A DNA stretch of 60,023 nt from Paludibacteraceae bacterium (GTDB lineage Bacteria; Bacteroidota; Bacteroidia; Bacteroidales; Paludibacteraceae): NCBI GenBank assembly GCA_017546705.1, contig JAFYSB010000002.1, positions 1-60,023 of the forward strand, given 5' to 3'. Made by a program: the position numbers and the translations under genes. Shown one piece after another: positions 50,255 through 58,294 of this stretch; position 1 is the stretch's first letter; each line of letters opens with the position of its first letter. The notes under the pieces are model-generated. The model saw nothing but the letters and a program-made list of their open reading frames with translations. It searched no databases and was not told the origin of the DNA.

Positions 50255-51421
50255 TTAATAGCAGGCTTTGAGGATTGCCAAGATATCCTCTACGTTGAGT
50301 TGTTTGTAACCGCCACCAGGGATGGTGGAGTTGGCGATAAGTGGTAGCATCTCTTCTGTGGCACCTACTTCGCGCAAGGTAGCAGGGATGCCCAATTCGG
50401 CAATGAATGCTTCTAGACGGTTGATACCCTCCAATGCAATAGCCTCGTCACCTTGTCCCTTATCTTCTACGCCCCAAACCACTTTGGCATAGCGCACAAA
50501 CTTATGCAAGCCGTTGCGGAAGATATAGCGGTAGTACGCTGGTGATATGATAGCAAGTCCTATACCATGTGCGCAATCGGTGTACGCACCCAATTGGTGC
50601 TCAATCATATGCACTTCCCAGTCTTGGGTTTTGCTGAGGCCAAGGATCTTGTTGAGACCCATGGTAGCACACCACATGATATTGCTGCGTGCCTCATAGT
50701 CCTCTTGATTAACAATCGCCTTGCGCGAAGCGGAGATAAGTGAGAGCATAAGGCCTTCTAAGAGGTAGTCGCTCGTGCAATCATCATTGCCTGAGAAGTA
50801 TTGTTCCATCAGGTGAGAGAAGACATCGAAGATACCGCTAATCATCTGATACTTAGGCACCGAGTAGGTGTATTCGGGGTTCAAGATAGAGAACTTAGGA
50901 CTAGCTATTTCCAATGGATATACGCGACCAATCTTTTCTTTGGTCTCATCGTTGGTGATAACAGAACCACCGTTCATCTCGCTACCTGTGCCCGCCATGG
51001 TGAGGATACTAGCTACAGGCACTACAGGGTTGTTCACACGTTCTTGGTTCACGTAGTAGCGTTGCCATACATCGCCTTCAGCGTACGCACCGCAAGCGAT
51101 ACCCTTGGCACAGTCGATGACCGAACCACCGCCGACCGCCAAAATAAGGTCTATTTTATGCTCACGCACCAGGCGAGCGCCTTCCAATAGTTGGGTGTAG
51201 CGAGGATTAGCATTGATGCCTGCCAGTTCGACGACATGCTTACCTTCGGCTTGCAGGATATGGATGACTTGGTCGTACAGACCAATCTTTTTGATGGATG
51301 CTTTGCCATAGACGAGTAGGATATTCTCTCCGTAAGCTTTAAGTTCGTTAGCGAGCTTATTGATGGCATTCTTGCCAAAATGAATCCTCGTAGGATTCTG
51401 GTAACTGAAGTCGTATAACAT
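50255..51421 (-). CDS. Iron-containing alcohol dehydrogenase (YqhD/butanol-dehydrogenase type)
   Basis: 388 residues. N-terminal nucleotide-binding domain with GGGSVIDCAKGIA, and the metal-binding domain with DVFSHLMEQYF and HMIEHQLGAYTDCAHGIGLAI. It reduces aldehydes with NAD(P)H; the in vivo substrate is unknown. It follows argH by 44 bases on the same strand without a clear promoter, so it may be read from the arginine operon, though no pathway link is evident. Confidence 0.92.
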   Translation of the reverse strand: MLYDFSYQNPTRIHFGKNAINKLANELKAYGENILLVYGKASIKKIGLYDQVIHILQAEGKHVVELAGINANPRYTQLLEGARLVREHKIDLILAVGGGSVIDCAKGIACGAYAEGDVWQRYYVNQERVNNPVVPVASILTMAGTGSEMNGGSVITNDETKEKIGRVYPLEIASPKFSILNPEYTYSVPKYQMISGIFDVFSHLMEQYFSGNDDCTSDYLLEGLMLSLISASRKAIVNQEDYEARSNIMWCATMGLNKILGLSKTQDWEVHMIEHQLGAYTDCAHGIGLAIISPAYYRYIFRNGLHKFVRYAKVVWGVEDKGQGDEAIALEGINRLEAFIAELGIPATLREVGATEEMLPLIANSTIPGGGYKQLNVEDILAILKACY

Positions 51422-51465
51422 GGGGTTATTTTATGGTTAAGTTTATGGGCTAGATAAGGCCACTG

Positions 51466-52815
51466 TTAGTGATTTAAGAGCAGATCAATCGCATGATGAA
51501 CTGTATTTAGCGATATGGATTGCATAATTGCTTCCATCTTTGCTTTGATTTGTTCGTTGCACAAGTTGCCAATCGAACCCTCGTGGGTATAGTGCGCGAG
51601 CGTTTCCTCTACCGTTGCTTCGTGCTGGAAAGTGCCGTTGGTGATCTCATCTGCCACTTGGCGATACGCATCGCGGAACGCTACACCATTCGCCGCACGA
51701 CGATTGACTTCTTCCACTGAGAACGCAGGCGCATATAGCGGATTGGACATCACATCCTCCTTCATCTCCATATTCTCCACAGCATAGGTGGTGATCTCCA
51801 ACAAACTATTCATTTCTTCAAACAATGGGAAATAGACTTCCTTTATCAGTTGCATATCACGGAAATAACCTACAGGTAGATTGGTTGTTATATGGCGAAT
51901 CGTATCTGGCAATGCGCATAGGCGGTTGGCATGCGCGCGAATGAGTTCGAAGACATCGGGGTTCTTCTTGTGTGGCATGATGCTTGAACCCGTAGTCATG
52001 GTATCTGGCAGTTTGATAAAACCGAAGTTCTGCGAATTGAACATACAGCAGTCCATCGCCAGACGACCCAATGTCTCTGCCACTGCTGAATAAGCAAAAG
52101 CTACGGTGCGTTCCATGCGTCCGCGGTTCATTTGCGCATAAATGGCATTGTAGTCCAAGTCTGCGAAGCCCAACAACTGCGTTGTCATCGTGCGGTTGAG
52201 CGGAGCCGACGAACCATAGCCCGCAGCCGAACCTAGCGGATTGAGGTTAGCTTGCTCATAAGCAGCCACCAGCAGACGCATATCATCGGTCAAGGCCTCT
52301 GCATAAGCGCCTAACCATAGTCCGAAAGACGATGGCATAGCCACTTGCAAATGGGTATAGCCCGGCATGAGAATGTTCTTGGTTGCCTCGCTGCGCATTT
52401 GTAGCACCTCAAAGAGACGCTCCACGAGTTTCATAGTCTTCTCGATCTCGGCACGAGTGAAAAGCTTGAGATCCACCAGCACTTGGTCATTGCGTGAGCG
52501 GCCGGTATGCACTTTCTTGCCCACCTCGCCAAGGCGACGGGTGAGCATGAGTTCGACTTGCGAGTGCACATCTTCGATACCCTCCTCAATGACGAAGTTG
52601 CCAGCAGCGGCTTCGGCGTAGAGTTCGCGCAAAGCAGGAAGGAGAACGTCTAAGTCCTCTTTGGAGAGCAAACCTACATGCTCAAGCATAGTGACATGCG
52701 CCATGGTGCCGAGAATATCGTACGGAGCCAGCAATAAGTCCAACTCTTTGTCTTTACCAACGGTAAAACGCTCAATAGCGTCGTCAATCTTGTAACCTTT
52801 GTCCCAGAGTTTCAT
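51466..52815 (-). CDS. argH: Argininosuccinate lyase
   Basis: 449 residues. Fumarase/aspartase superfamily signature GSSIMPHKKNP with the catalytic serine; HTGRSRNDQV and MPGYTHLQVAMPSS are conserved. It releases arginine and fumarate in the last step of arginine synthesis. It lies 13 bases after argE; an AATTTTG heptamer array spans the junction. Confidence 0.96.
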   Translation of the reverse strand: MKLWDKGYKIDDAIERFTVGKDKELDLLLAPYDILGTMAHVTMLEHVGLLSKEDLDVLLPALRELYAEAAAGNFVIEEGIEDVHSQVELMLTRRLGEVGKKVHTGRSRNDQVLVDLKLFTRAEIEKTMKLVERLFEVLQMRSEATKNILMPGYTHLQVAMPSSFGLWLGAYAEALTDDMRLLVAAYEQANLNPLGSAAGYGSSAPLNRTMTTQLLGFADLDYNAIYAQMNRGRMERTVAFAYSAVAETLGRLAMDCCMFNSQNFGFIKLPDTMTTGSSIMPHKKNPDVFELIRAHANRLCALPDTIRHITTNLPVGYFRDMQLIKEVYFPLFEEMNSLLEITTYAVENMEMKEDVMSNPLYAPAFSVEEVNRRAANGVAFRDAYRQVADEITNGTFQHEATVEETLAHYTHEGSIGNLCNEQIKAKMEAIMQSISLNTVHHAIDLLLNH

Positions 52816-52819
52816 GTAT

Positions 52820-52847
52820 AATTTTGAATTAGGAATTTTGAATTAAG
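52820..52847. repeat. Heptamer array AATTTTG at the argE-argH junction
   Basis: AATTTTG, AATTAGG, AATTTTG, AATTAAG at exact spacing. On the minus strand it encodes the last residues LIQNS and the TAA stop of argE. Confidence 0.85.
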
Positions 52848-53863
52848 AGTTTCTTTAGCAATGTGATTGCTTGCTGAATTTCGTCAATGTGGATATATTC
52901 GTCTGCGGTATGTGAGCGGGCGGAGTCGCCTGGTCCGAATTTTACTTTTGGGCAAGATAGCAATGCCATGTTGCTCAGCGTAGGCGAGCCATAGAGTGGG
53001 ATGCCCAATGCTTTTGCACGTTGAACAATAGCAGTCTCAATGGGTGTAGATGTAGCATTGAGTCGTGTAGAGCGAGGAGTCAATGTCGATTGCACCAATG
53101 GTTGTAATAAAGCATGTATCTCTTCGTTCGAGTACAGCCCATTGGAACGAATATCCACTACGAATTTACATGTATCAGGTACTACATTATGCTGTGTACC
53201 TGCCTCGATCATTGTAGTGGTCATCTTCACCTTTCCCAAGAATGGCGACACCTTCTCAAACTCGTAATTGCGCAAGGTTTGTATGTCATCCAACGCAATG
53301 TACAATGCATTCACTCCCTCCTCACGTGCAGCATGTCCTGCCTTGCCATGAGCCACGGCATCGAGTACCATCAGTCCACGTTCGGCTACCGCCATCTTAA
53401 GCGAAGTGGGTTCGCCCACGATGGCATAGTCTATCGTTCCGATCTCAGGCAAAACCAATTCGATGCCGTTTCTGCCGCTGTTCTCCTCTTCTGCCGTGAG
53501 AGCAAGGACTACGCGTTTGCCCGGCAATGGAGCATGAAAAAGCTCCAAAAAGACTGCGAGCATAGCTATCACACTGCCACCGTCATCATTCGCACCCAAT
53601 CCGTAAATAGTCGTACCATCACACTCGCCACCAAAAGGGTCACGGGTGTAAGATGCCGCTGGTTTGACGGTATCGATATGCGCATTGAGCAGGATAGTCT
53701 CGCCTTGTCCGCACTCAGCCCAGAGGTTGTTGCCTATGCGATGAGGAGTGCAACCCTCAGCGGTCATCCACTCCTGAAGCATGGTGCACACAGCATCCTC
53801 CTGCCCCGAGATAGATGGGGTCTGGATGAGACGTTGGAGTAATGTGATGTATTTGGTGTCCAT
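52829..53863 (-). CDS. argE: M20-family acylornithine/acylcitrulline deacetylase
   Basis: 344 residues of the M20 metallopeptidase family. Metal and catalytic residues: NAHIDTV, GLGANDDGGS, LTAEEENSGRNG, VGEPTS and the late SHTADEYIH. In Bacteroidetes with a succinyl- or acetylornithine carbamoyltransferase this enzyme deacylates the citrulline derivative rather than ornithine; that role is inferred from the argF' gene of this operon. Confidence 0.87.
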   Translation of the reverse strand: MDTKYITLLQRLIQTPSISGQEDAVCTMLQEWMTAEGCTPHRIGNNLWAECGQGETILLNAHIDTVKPAASYTRDPFGGECDGTTIYGLGANDDGGSVIAMLAVFLELFHAPLPGKRVVLALTAEEENSGRNGIELVLPEIGTIDYAIVGEPTSLKMAVAERGLMVLDAVAHGKAGHAAREEGVNALYIALDDIQTLRNYEFEKVSPFLGKVKMTTTMIEAGTQHNVVPDTCKFVVDIRSNGLYSNEEIHALLQPLVQSTLTPRSTRLNATSTPIETAIVQRAKALGIPLYGSPTLSNMALLSCPKVKFGPGDSARSHTADEYIHIDEIQQAITLLKKLLIQNS

Positions 53864-53870
53864 ATTTAGA

Positions 53871-53963
53871 GCAAGGAATAAGGAACAAGGAGCTAAGACT
53901 TATTACTTTCGTCTGTATAGTCGCTACTGATATGTCTTGGTTCCTGGTTCTTGGTTCTTTATT
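53871..53963. repeat. Two opposed heptamer arrays between argE and argB
   Basis: GCAAGGA, ATAAGGA, ACAAGGA, GCTAAGA (53871-53898) and, in the opposite orientation, CTTGGTT, CCTGGTT, CTTGGTT, CTTTATT (53936-53963). The second overlaps the argB stop codon. Together they could form an imperfect long stem in the operon mRNA. Confidence 0.8.
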
Positions 53964-54714
53964 CTATTATTATTGTTCCCCCTTGCAGGTTATTGGCATG
54001 GGTGATGCGTACGGATTGTACGCCGTGCTCAATAGCTGCAAAGGCGTTATCTATCTTAGGTATCATACCACCCGACACGATGCCGTCAGCCAACAATTGC
54101 TTGTACGACTCACGAGTAATACGTGGGATGAGCGTTGACTCGTCATCGGCATCACGCAACACACCTGCCTTCTCGAAGCAGAAAGTCAGTTGCACCTCTG
54201 GCGCAAGCGAAGTGGCTGTAGAAGAAGCAATAGTATCGGCATTCGTATTAAGCAAAAAGCCCTCCTGAGAATACGTAAGTGGCGCAATAACAGGCACATA
54301 GCCATTATCCACCAGCATACGAAGAAAAGCACCATTGACCTGCGTAACATCCCCTACAAAACCGTAGTCTATTCCGTTCTTGATGGGGCGTTTGACGGCC
54401 TTCATCCATCCGCCATCAGCACCTGTGAGACCAATAGCATTAACGCCACGGGTATGAAGAGAGGCCACAAGTTGCTTGTTGACCAATCCGCCATAGACCA
54501 TTGTTACAATATCAAGGGTCTCTTTGTCGGTCACACGGCGACCGTCAATCATCTGGGTCTTGACGCCCAAACGCTCCGCCATAGTAGTAGCCAATCGGCC
54601 ACCACCATGCACGAGGACCTTAGGTCCCTCTACGGCAGCAAACTGGCGAAGAAACATCTCACGAGATGCCTCGTTCTCCAATATACCACCACCTATTTTG
54701 ATTACTTGGATCAT
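53959..54714 (-). CDS. argB: Acylglutamate kinase
   Basis: 251 residues from the ATG at 54714 (MIQVIKIGGGILEN); an upstream in-frame extension is made only of repeat sequence. Amino-acid-kinase fold with KIGGG, LVHGGG, NTNADTIASS and GGMIPKIDNA. It phosphorylates N-acyl-glutamate. The acyl group is more likely succinyl than acetyl in view of the neighbouring ArgF', but that is inference. Confidence 0.92.
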   Translation of the reverse strand: MIQVIKIGGGILENEASREMFLRQFAAVEGPKVLVHGGGRLATTMAERLGVKTQMIDGRRVTDKETLDIVTMVYGGLVNKQLVASLHTRGVNAIGLTGADGGWMKAVKRPIKNGIDYGFVGDVTQVNGAFLRMLVDNGYVPVIAPLTYSQEGFLLNTNADTIASSTATSLAPEVQLTFCFEKAGVLRDADDESTLIPRITRESYKQLLADGIVSGGMIPKIDNAFAAIEHGVQSVRITHANNLQGGTIIIE

Positions 54715-54720
54715 GTTTTT

Positions 54721-54804
54721 TTTGTCGGTTATTCCTTTGTCGGTTAGGACTTTGCCGGTCCGTCTAACCACTTAACCGTCTAACCGTATCACCGCCTAAC
54801 CGTT
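54721..54804. repeat. 15-base and 8-base tandem arrays between argB and argF'
   Basis: TTTGTCGGTTATTCC, TTTGTCGGTTAGGAC, TTTGCCGGTCCGTCT (54721-54765), then TAACCACT, TAACCGTC, TAACCGTA, TCACCGCC, TAACCGTT (54765-54804). The last unit supplies the TAG stop of argF' on the minus strand. Confidence 0.85.
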
Positions 54805-55764
54805 TATATCTTCCAACATACGTTTCATTACCACTTGGATGCTGGTTACACGGTTTGCAGCCTCAGGAATGACGATAGAACGCTCAGAGTCTATCACACC
54901 ATCGCTCACAATCACATTGCGGCGAACAGGCAGACAGTGCATGAAACGTGCATTGTTGGTTACCGCCATATGTGCCTCGTCCACCATCCAACTACGGTCG
55001 TCACAAAGGATCTTACCATAGTTCTCAGGCTCTGTCACGCCAGGGCATGACCAGTTCTTAGCATAGACAAAGTCTGCGCCCTCGAGAGCCTTCATCTGGT
55101 CATACTCCACTCTAGCGTTACCCGCAAAGCGTGGGTCAAGCTCGTAGCCATGAGGATGGGTAATCACGAAGTCCACATCCGCAGCGTTCATCCACTCGGC
55201 AAAAGAGTTAGGCACGGCTTGTGGCAAAGCCTTAGGGTGAGGTGCCCAAGTGAGAACGACCTTTGGTCGTTTGGTTTCCTTATACTCATCTATCGTGATA
55301 AGGTCTGCAAACGCTTGGCAAGGGTGCACGGTAGCAGACTCAAGCGAGATAACTGGCTTGCCAGAGTACTGAACGAACTGCTGAAGGACAGCCTCTTGGT
55401 AGTCATACTCGCGGTCGGTCAATCCAGCAAAAGAGCGCACGCCGATGATGTCGCAGTAGCTAGCCATGACAGGGATAGCCTCACGTAAGTGCTCGCTCTT
55501 GCCTCCGTCCATGATCACGCCGAGCTCGGTTTCGAGTTGCCAACTATCTTGTCCTATATTGAGCACGATAGGCGACATACCGAGGTTGAGGGCTGCCTTC
55601 TGTGAAGAGAGGCGGGTGCGGAGAGAGGAGTTGAAGAACACGAGCATGATGGTCTTGTTCTCGCCCAGATGCTTCCACGCGTATGGAGTGGCTTTGACTT
55701 GGCGAGCTTCCTCGAGTGCGAGGTTCAAGTCGCCGATATCTTGTACATGAAAGAATGATTTCAT
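54796..55764 (-). CDS. argF': N-succinyl-L-ornithine carbamoyltransferase
   Basis: 322 residues, closely related to the Bacteroides fragilis enzyme. The carbamoyl-phosphate loop FFNSSLRTR (44-52), HCLPVRRN and the long proline-rich WAPHPKALPQAVPNSFAEW insert are diagnostic of the acyl-ornithine group rather than of ornithine carbamoyltransferase. The specificity position equal to Pro90 in B. fragilis and Glu92 in Xanthomonas acetylornithine enzyme is Ser90 here (DGGKSEHLREA); Ser at this position gave succinylornithine activity in mutants of the latter. First gene of the operon, promoter at 55844. Confidence 0.93.
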   Translation of the reverse strand: MKSFFHVQDIGDLNLALEEARQVKATPYAWKHLGENKTIMLVFFNSSLRTRLSSQKAALNLGMSPIVLNIGQDSWQLETELGVIMDGGKSEHLREAIPVMASYCDIIGVRSFAGLTDREYDYQEAVLQQFVQYSGKPVISLESATVHPCQAFADLITIDEYKETKRPKVVLTWAPHPKALPQAVPNSFAEWMNAADVDFVITHPHGYELDPRFAGNARVEYDQMKALEGADFVYAKNWSCPGVTEPENYGKILCDDRSWMVDEAHMAVTNNARFMHCLPVRRNVIVSDGVIDSERSIVIPEAANRVTSIQVVMKRMLEDING

Positions 55765-55843
55765 ATTAGGTACTATTTTATAGAATTGTTCAATATTTTA
55801 GTGGTTAGTGATGAGATTTACTCTTTATCATCAACTTTGCGTG

Positions 55844-55875
55844 CAAAGTTACTGCTTTTTTTTGATATGAGCAAG
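55844..55875 (-). promoter_or_regulatory. Family II promoter of the arginine operon
   Basis: Minus-strand TAACTTTG (55844-55851), spacer ATATCAAAAAAAAGCAG, CTTG at 55872-55875. The spacer is almost identical to that of tRNA-His. A plus-strand TTTG-N19-TATATTTG (55861-55891) overlaps it. No ARG-box-like operator is recognised. Confidence 0.7.
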
Positions 55876-55948
55876 AAATATGCTATATTTGTGATGAGCG
55901 GATTTATTTTCAAATATTCAAATATTCCTTTTATTTAGGTATAATAAT

Positions 55949-56914
55949 CTATTCAAACACTATCAACGAGAGCAATGTGGCAATACTATCTTCTACTGCA
56001 TCTACAGATGGGATATCACGATAAGCGAGGTCTGGTAATTCATTGAGATAAGTAGGCTGTAGCAATTGCCATGTAGCATGCAAATCAACGATTAGCGGCG
56101 ATTGGTTCAATGGACGAGTTTGCCAACCATCTGGTTTGCTAAAGCTCTGTCTATCATGCTCTAACAATGATTGAAAATCTGCACGGAACTCATCGGAATG
56201 GATATACGCTTGACATGCTTCATCATGCAGCAGATAATACAAATCATAGAAATGTCGTATCTTAGCAGTCATTTGAGGTAAATAGTCATCCGCCAAAGAA
56301 CAACGCATAAGCGAAACCAATTTCTCCGTGAGAGTGCGACGGCAATCTAGTACGGGTACCTCTATATCAGCCATATCAAACTGCTCCACAAACACATCAT
56401 TGCCACTCAATAGCATAAATTCCGTAATAAAGCAACAAATAGTACGCATCTCCCAGGGATATGGATTAGCAAAGGAGTTGATCTCGAGTAACAATTCACC
56501 CGAGCGAACTGCACTCGTAGTAGGGATATCCGATATGGTTGGATAGGCGTAGTATGCTTTGTGATAATGCGACCCTTTGCTCGTATAATTAGGCTTTACT
56601 ACTTCCACTAGCCCATCGGTCATACTATGTGCAGTACGGCGAATCGTAGTTTTGAGTTGATTGCCCGACATCAGATGTGCATCTGCAATAGCCACATCAA
56701 TATCTTCGGAAAAGCGAGCTCCGATATTGTATGCTTTGGTAAGACTTGTTCCACCTTTGAAGATAGCATGATGTGATGCGTCTGAGCGCACCATCTGCTG
56801 CAAACTTCTGCAAATCCAATAATCTTTCTCTACAAAATGAGGCTTAATCTTTAGCGCTGCAGCTGCCATTTGGATAGCACTGTGGAATTTTTTCTTGTCC
56901 TCGTGTAGTATCAT
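55949..56914 (-). CDS. AbiEii-family nucleotidyltransferase toxin
   Basis: 321 residues. Nucleotidyltransferase fold with FKGGTSLTKAY (Gly54-Gly55) and SEDIDVAIAD (Asp71, Asp73), preceded by the family motif FVEKDYWICRSL. AbiEii is the toxin of type IV toxin-antitoxin systems that abort phage infection; related toxins modify tRNA 3' ends. It overlaps the antitoxin gene by four bases (ATGA), the usual order. It shows no sign of damage. Confidence 0.92.
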   Translation of the reverse strand: MILHEDKKKFHSAIQMAAAALKIKPHFVEKDYWICRSLQQMVRSDASHHAIFKGGTSLTKAYNIGARFSEDIDVAIADAHLMSGNQLKTTIRRTAHSMTDGLVEVVKPNYTSKGSHYHKAYYAYPTISDIPTTSAVRSGELLLEINSFANPYPWEMRTICCFITEFMLLSGNDVFVEQFDMADIEVPVLDCRRTLTEKLVSLMRCSLADDYLPQMTAKIRHFYDLYYLLHDEACQAYIHSDEFRADFQSLLEHDRQSFSKPDGWQTRPLNQSPLIVDLHATWQLLQPTYLNELPDLAYRDIPSVDAVEDSIATLLSLIVFE

Positions 56915-57636
56915 TTAATTCTCCATTTTTTACAATTAGGTAAATCGCTTTCATTCAAACCAATCTTATACGTACTTGCAGGATTGAGCGAACGATAAAG
57001 TGGCTCGGTATCGGTGTTTGTTTCATCAAGTATTGCACCTACAATAGCACGAACATAGTCTGTGTATGCTATTGCTAAAGAAGCTATTTGTTTACGCTCG
57101 TCAGCTGTTTTCTTGCAGATGATAAGACGTAAAAGAGCGCATGCTTCCTTTGGGGTACATGCAGGTATCTTGCGTATAAATCGAATGGTGTCTAATATTT
57201 GCAGGAGTGGGATATTATCACGCGTAATTGTGTTTGGTTGTAATACAAAACGAATCTTAATGCCGTTGCGTTGGATAGTACGTCGATATGTATTACTACC
57301 TATTGTATAGGCGGATGATATTTGTGTGGATAAGCCAAGTTTGGAGTAAACATATTGACCTGTTAAGTACCCTATAATGCGTTTACCATCCATCAAATAA
57401 TCTTGCACAATCCACCCCTCTGATGGGGGCAATGTACCAAAAATGGATTGTTGAGGCTTGTAGAATCGTCCCTTCGCATATTTGCAGATTTTACCCGATT
57501 GGATTAGTTTCCGCAATGCACGACTTACCATAGTAGGCTCGCTCACAAGGTCATAAAAGTCTGACGATGTGAAGATGTACCCAGCGCGCATTTTGTTTAT
57601 GCGATTCTCAATAATATCAATAACTTTGAGCGACAT
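56911..57636 (-). CDS. AbiEi-like antitoxin (DUF6088 type)
   Basis: 241 residues. An N-terminal winged helix (YIFTSSDFYDLVSEPTMVSRALRKLIQSGKICKYAKGRFYKP) is split here from a C-terminal antitoxin domain with GYLTGQYVYSKLGLSTQ and RTIQRNGIKIRFVLQPN. It is expected to bind its own promoter and to counter the toxin. Divergent or repeated operator sites are not obvious. Family I promoter at 57700-57735. Confidence 0.85.
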   Translation of the reverse strand: MSLKVIDIIENRINKMRAGYIFTSSDFYDLVSEPTMVSRALRKLIQSGKICKYAKGRFYKPQQSIFGTLPPSEGWIVQDYLMDGKRIIGYLTGQYVYSKLGLSTQISSAYTIGSNTYRRTIQRNGIKIRFVLQPNTITRDNIPLLQILDTIRFIRKIPACTPKEACALLRLIICKKTADERKQIASLAIAYTDYVRAIVGAILDETNTDTEPLYRSLNPASTYKIGLNESDLPNCKKWRIK

Positions 57637-57699
57637 TTGTCAATAGGTATTTTGTTTTATTGTCAAGATTATTACGCAAAAAACATAACAATTCTGCTG

Positions 57700-57773
57700 C
57701 AAAGGTACAACAAAAAATGCACATACGCAAGTAAAGCGAGGATTATTTTCAAAAAAGATAGATTTTTCTATCT
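57700..57773 (-). promoter_or_regulatory. Family I promoter with upstream hairpin before abiEi
   Basis: Minus-strand TACCTTTG (57700-57707), spacer with TTGCGTATGTGCATTTTTTG, and upstream AGATAGA-AAAA-TCTATCT (57756-57773) followed by TTTTTT. Same arrangement as before prfB. The hairpin could act as a terminator that shields abiE from upstream transcription. Confidence 0.7.
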
Positions 57774-58057
57774 GCAATACAATTCCACTTACACTGTGGG
57801 AGTGTACTCACGACGGAGCAAGTGGAATAGTATTACAACGAGGTGTTAACCGTTTTTTGAAATAATGTGAGCGAACTGGAGTATGGGCTGCATGATGCGA
57901 AAGTAGCTACGAGGGAATGCCGCAGGCAGGCAGATGTTCGAAGGTAGTGATTTTATTTGGTTTGTGCAAATGTTTTTTGTGTTTTTGTCAGAAATCCCCG
58001 ATTTTTGTGTTTTACAAGATATATAAAGTCACCTGCAGATTAGGCGACCATGATAGG

Positions 58058-58090
58058 AGATCTGTGGGAGATCTGTGGGCTTTCTGTGGC
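58058..58090. repeat. 11-base array AGATCTGTGGG
   Basis: AGATCTGTGGG twice exactly, then the diverged CTTTCTGTGGC, all at 11-base spacing. Confidence 0.85.
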
Positions 58091-58147
58091 TTTCTATAAA
58101 CGTGTCTCTATAATAATGCTGCAAAAATCTTCGGCGCGGAAGGGGTT

Positions 58148-58171
58148 TTGTGCCGAAGATTGTGCCGAAGA
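58148..58171. repeat. 12-base array TTGTGCCGAAGA
   Basis: Two exact copies of TTGTGCCGAAGA. An inverted TCTTCGGC at ~58128 can pair with either copy. Confidence 0.85.
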
Positions 58172-58186
58172 AATTACCTGCCTTTT

Positions 58187-58219
58187 GTATACCCTTAGTA
58201 TACCTTTGGTATAGGATTG
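58187..58219. repeat. 11-base array GTATACCCTTA
   Basis: GTATACCCTTA, GTATACCTTTG, GTATAGGATTG at exact 11-base spacing. Confidence 0.8.
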
Positions 58220-58232
58220 GAATTGCTTCCTC

Positions 58233-58260
58233 TAGCGCAAAGGTAGCGCAAGGGTAGCGG
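58233..58260. repeat. 11-base array TAGCGCAAAGG
   Basis: TAGCGCAAAGG, TAGCGCAAGGG, then partial TAGCGG at 11-base spacing, just beyond the stop of the SGNH gene. Confidence 0.85.
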
Positions 58261-58294
58261 ATTTCTATATACTAAAGTCTTTCCTACTTGGAAA

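Larger units (their letters stand above)
57774..58294. other. Gene-free 521-base region with a stem-loop and four tandem-repeat families
   Basis: No convincing coding frame. Near 57782-57830 the inverted repeat ATTCCACTT/AAGTGGAAT encloses ACACT-GTGGG-AGTGT. From 58058 on, four unrelated short tandem arrays of 11-12 bases follow one another (listed separately). Between ~57835 and 58057 I see nothing recognisable. Confidence 0.7.

Noticed and set aside
50401-50460. Octamer array in the alcohol dehydrogenase (peptide GDEAI)
   Set aside because: Only a faint GCCTCGTC resemblance with no regular spacing; not enough to call an array.
58058-58260. CRISPR array
   Set aside because: The repeats are 11-12 bases, directly adjacent without spacers, of four different sequences, and no cas gene is near.
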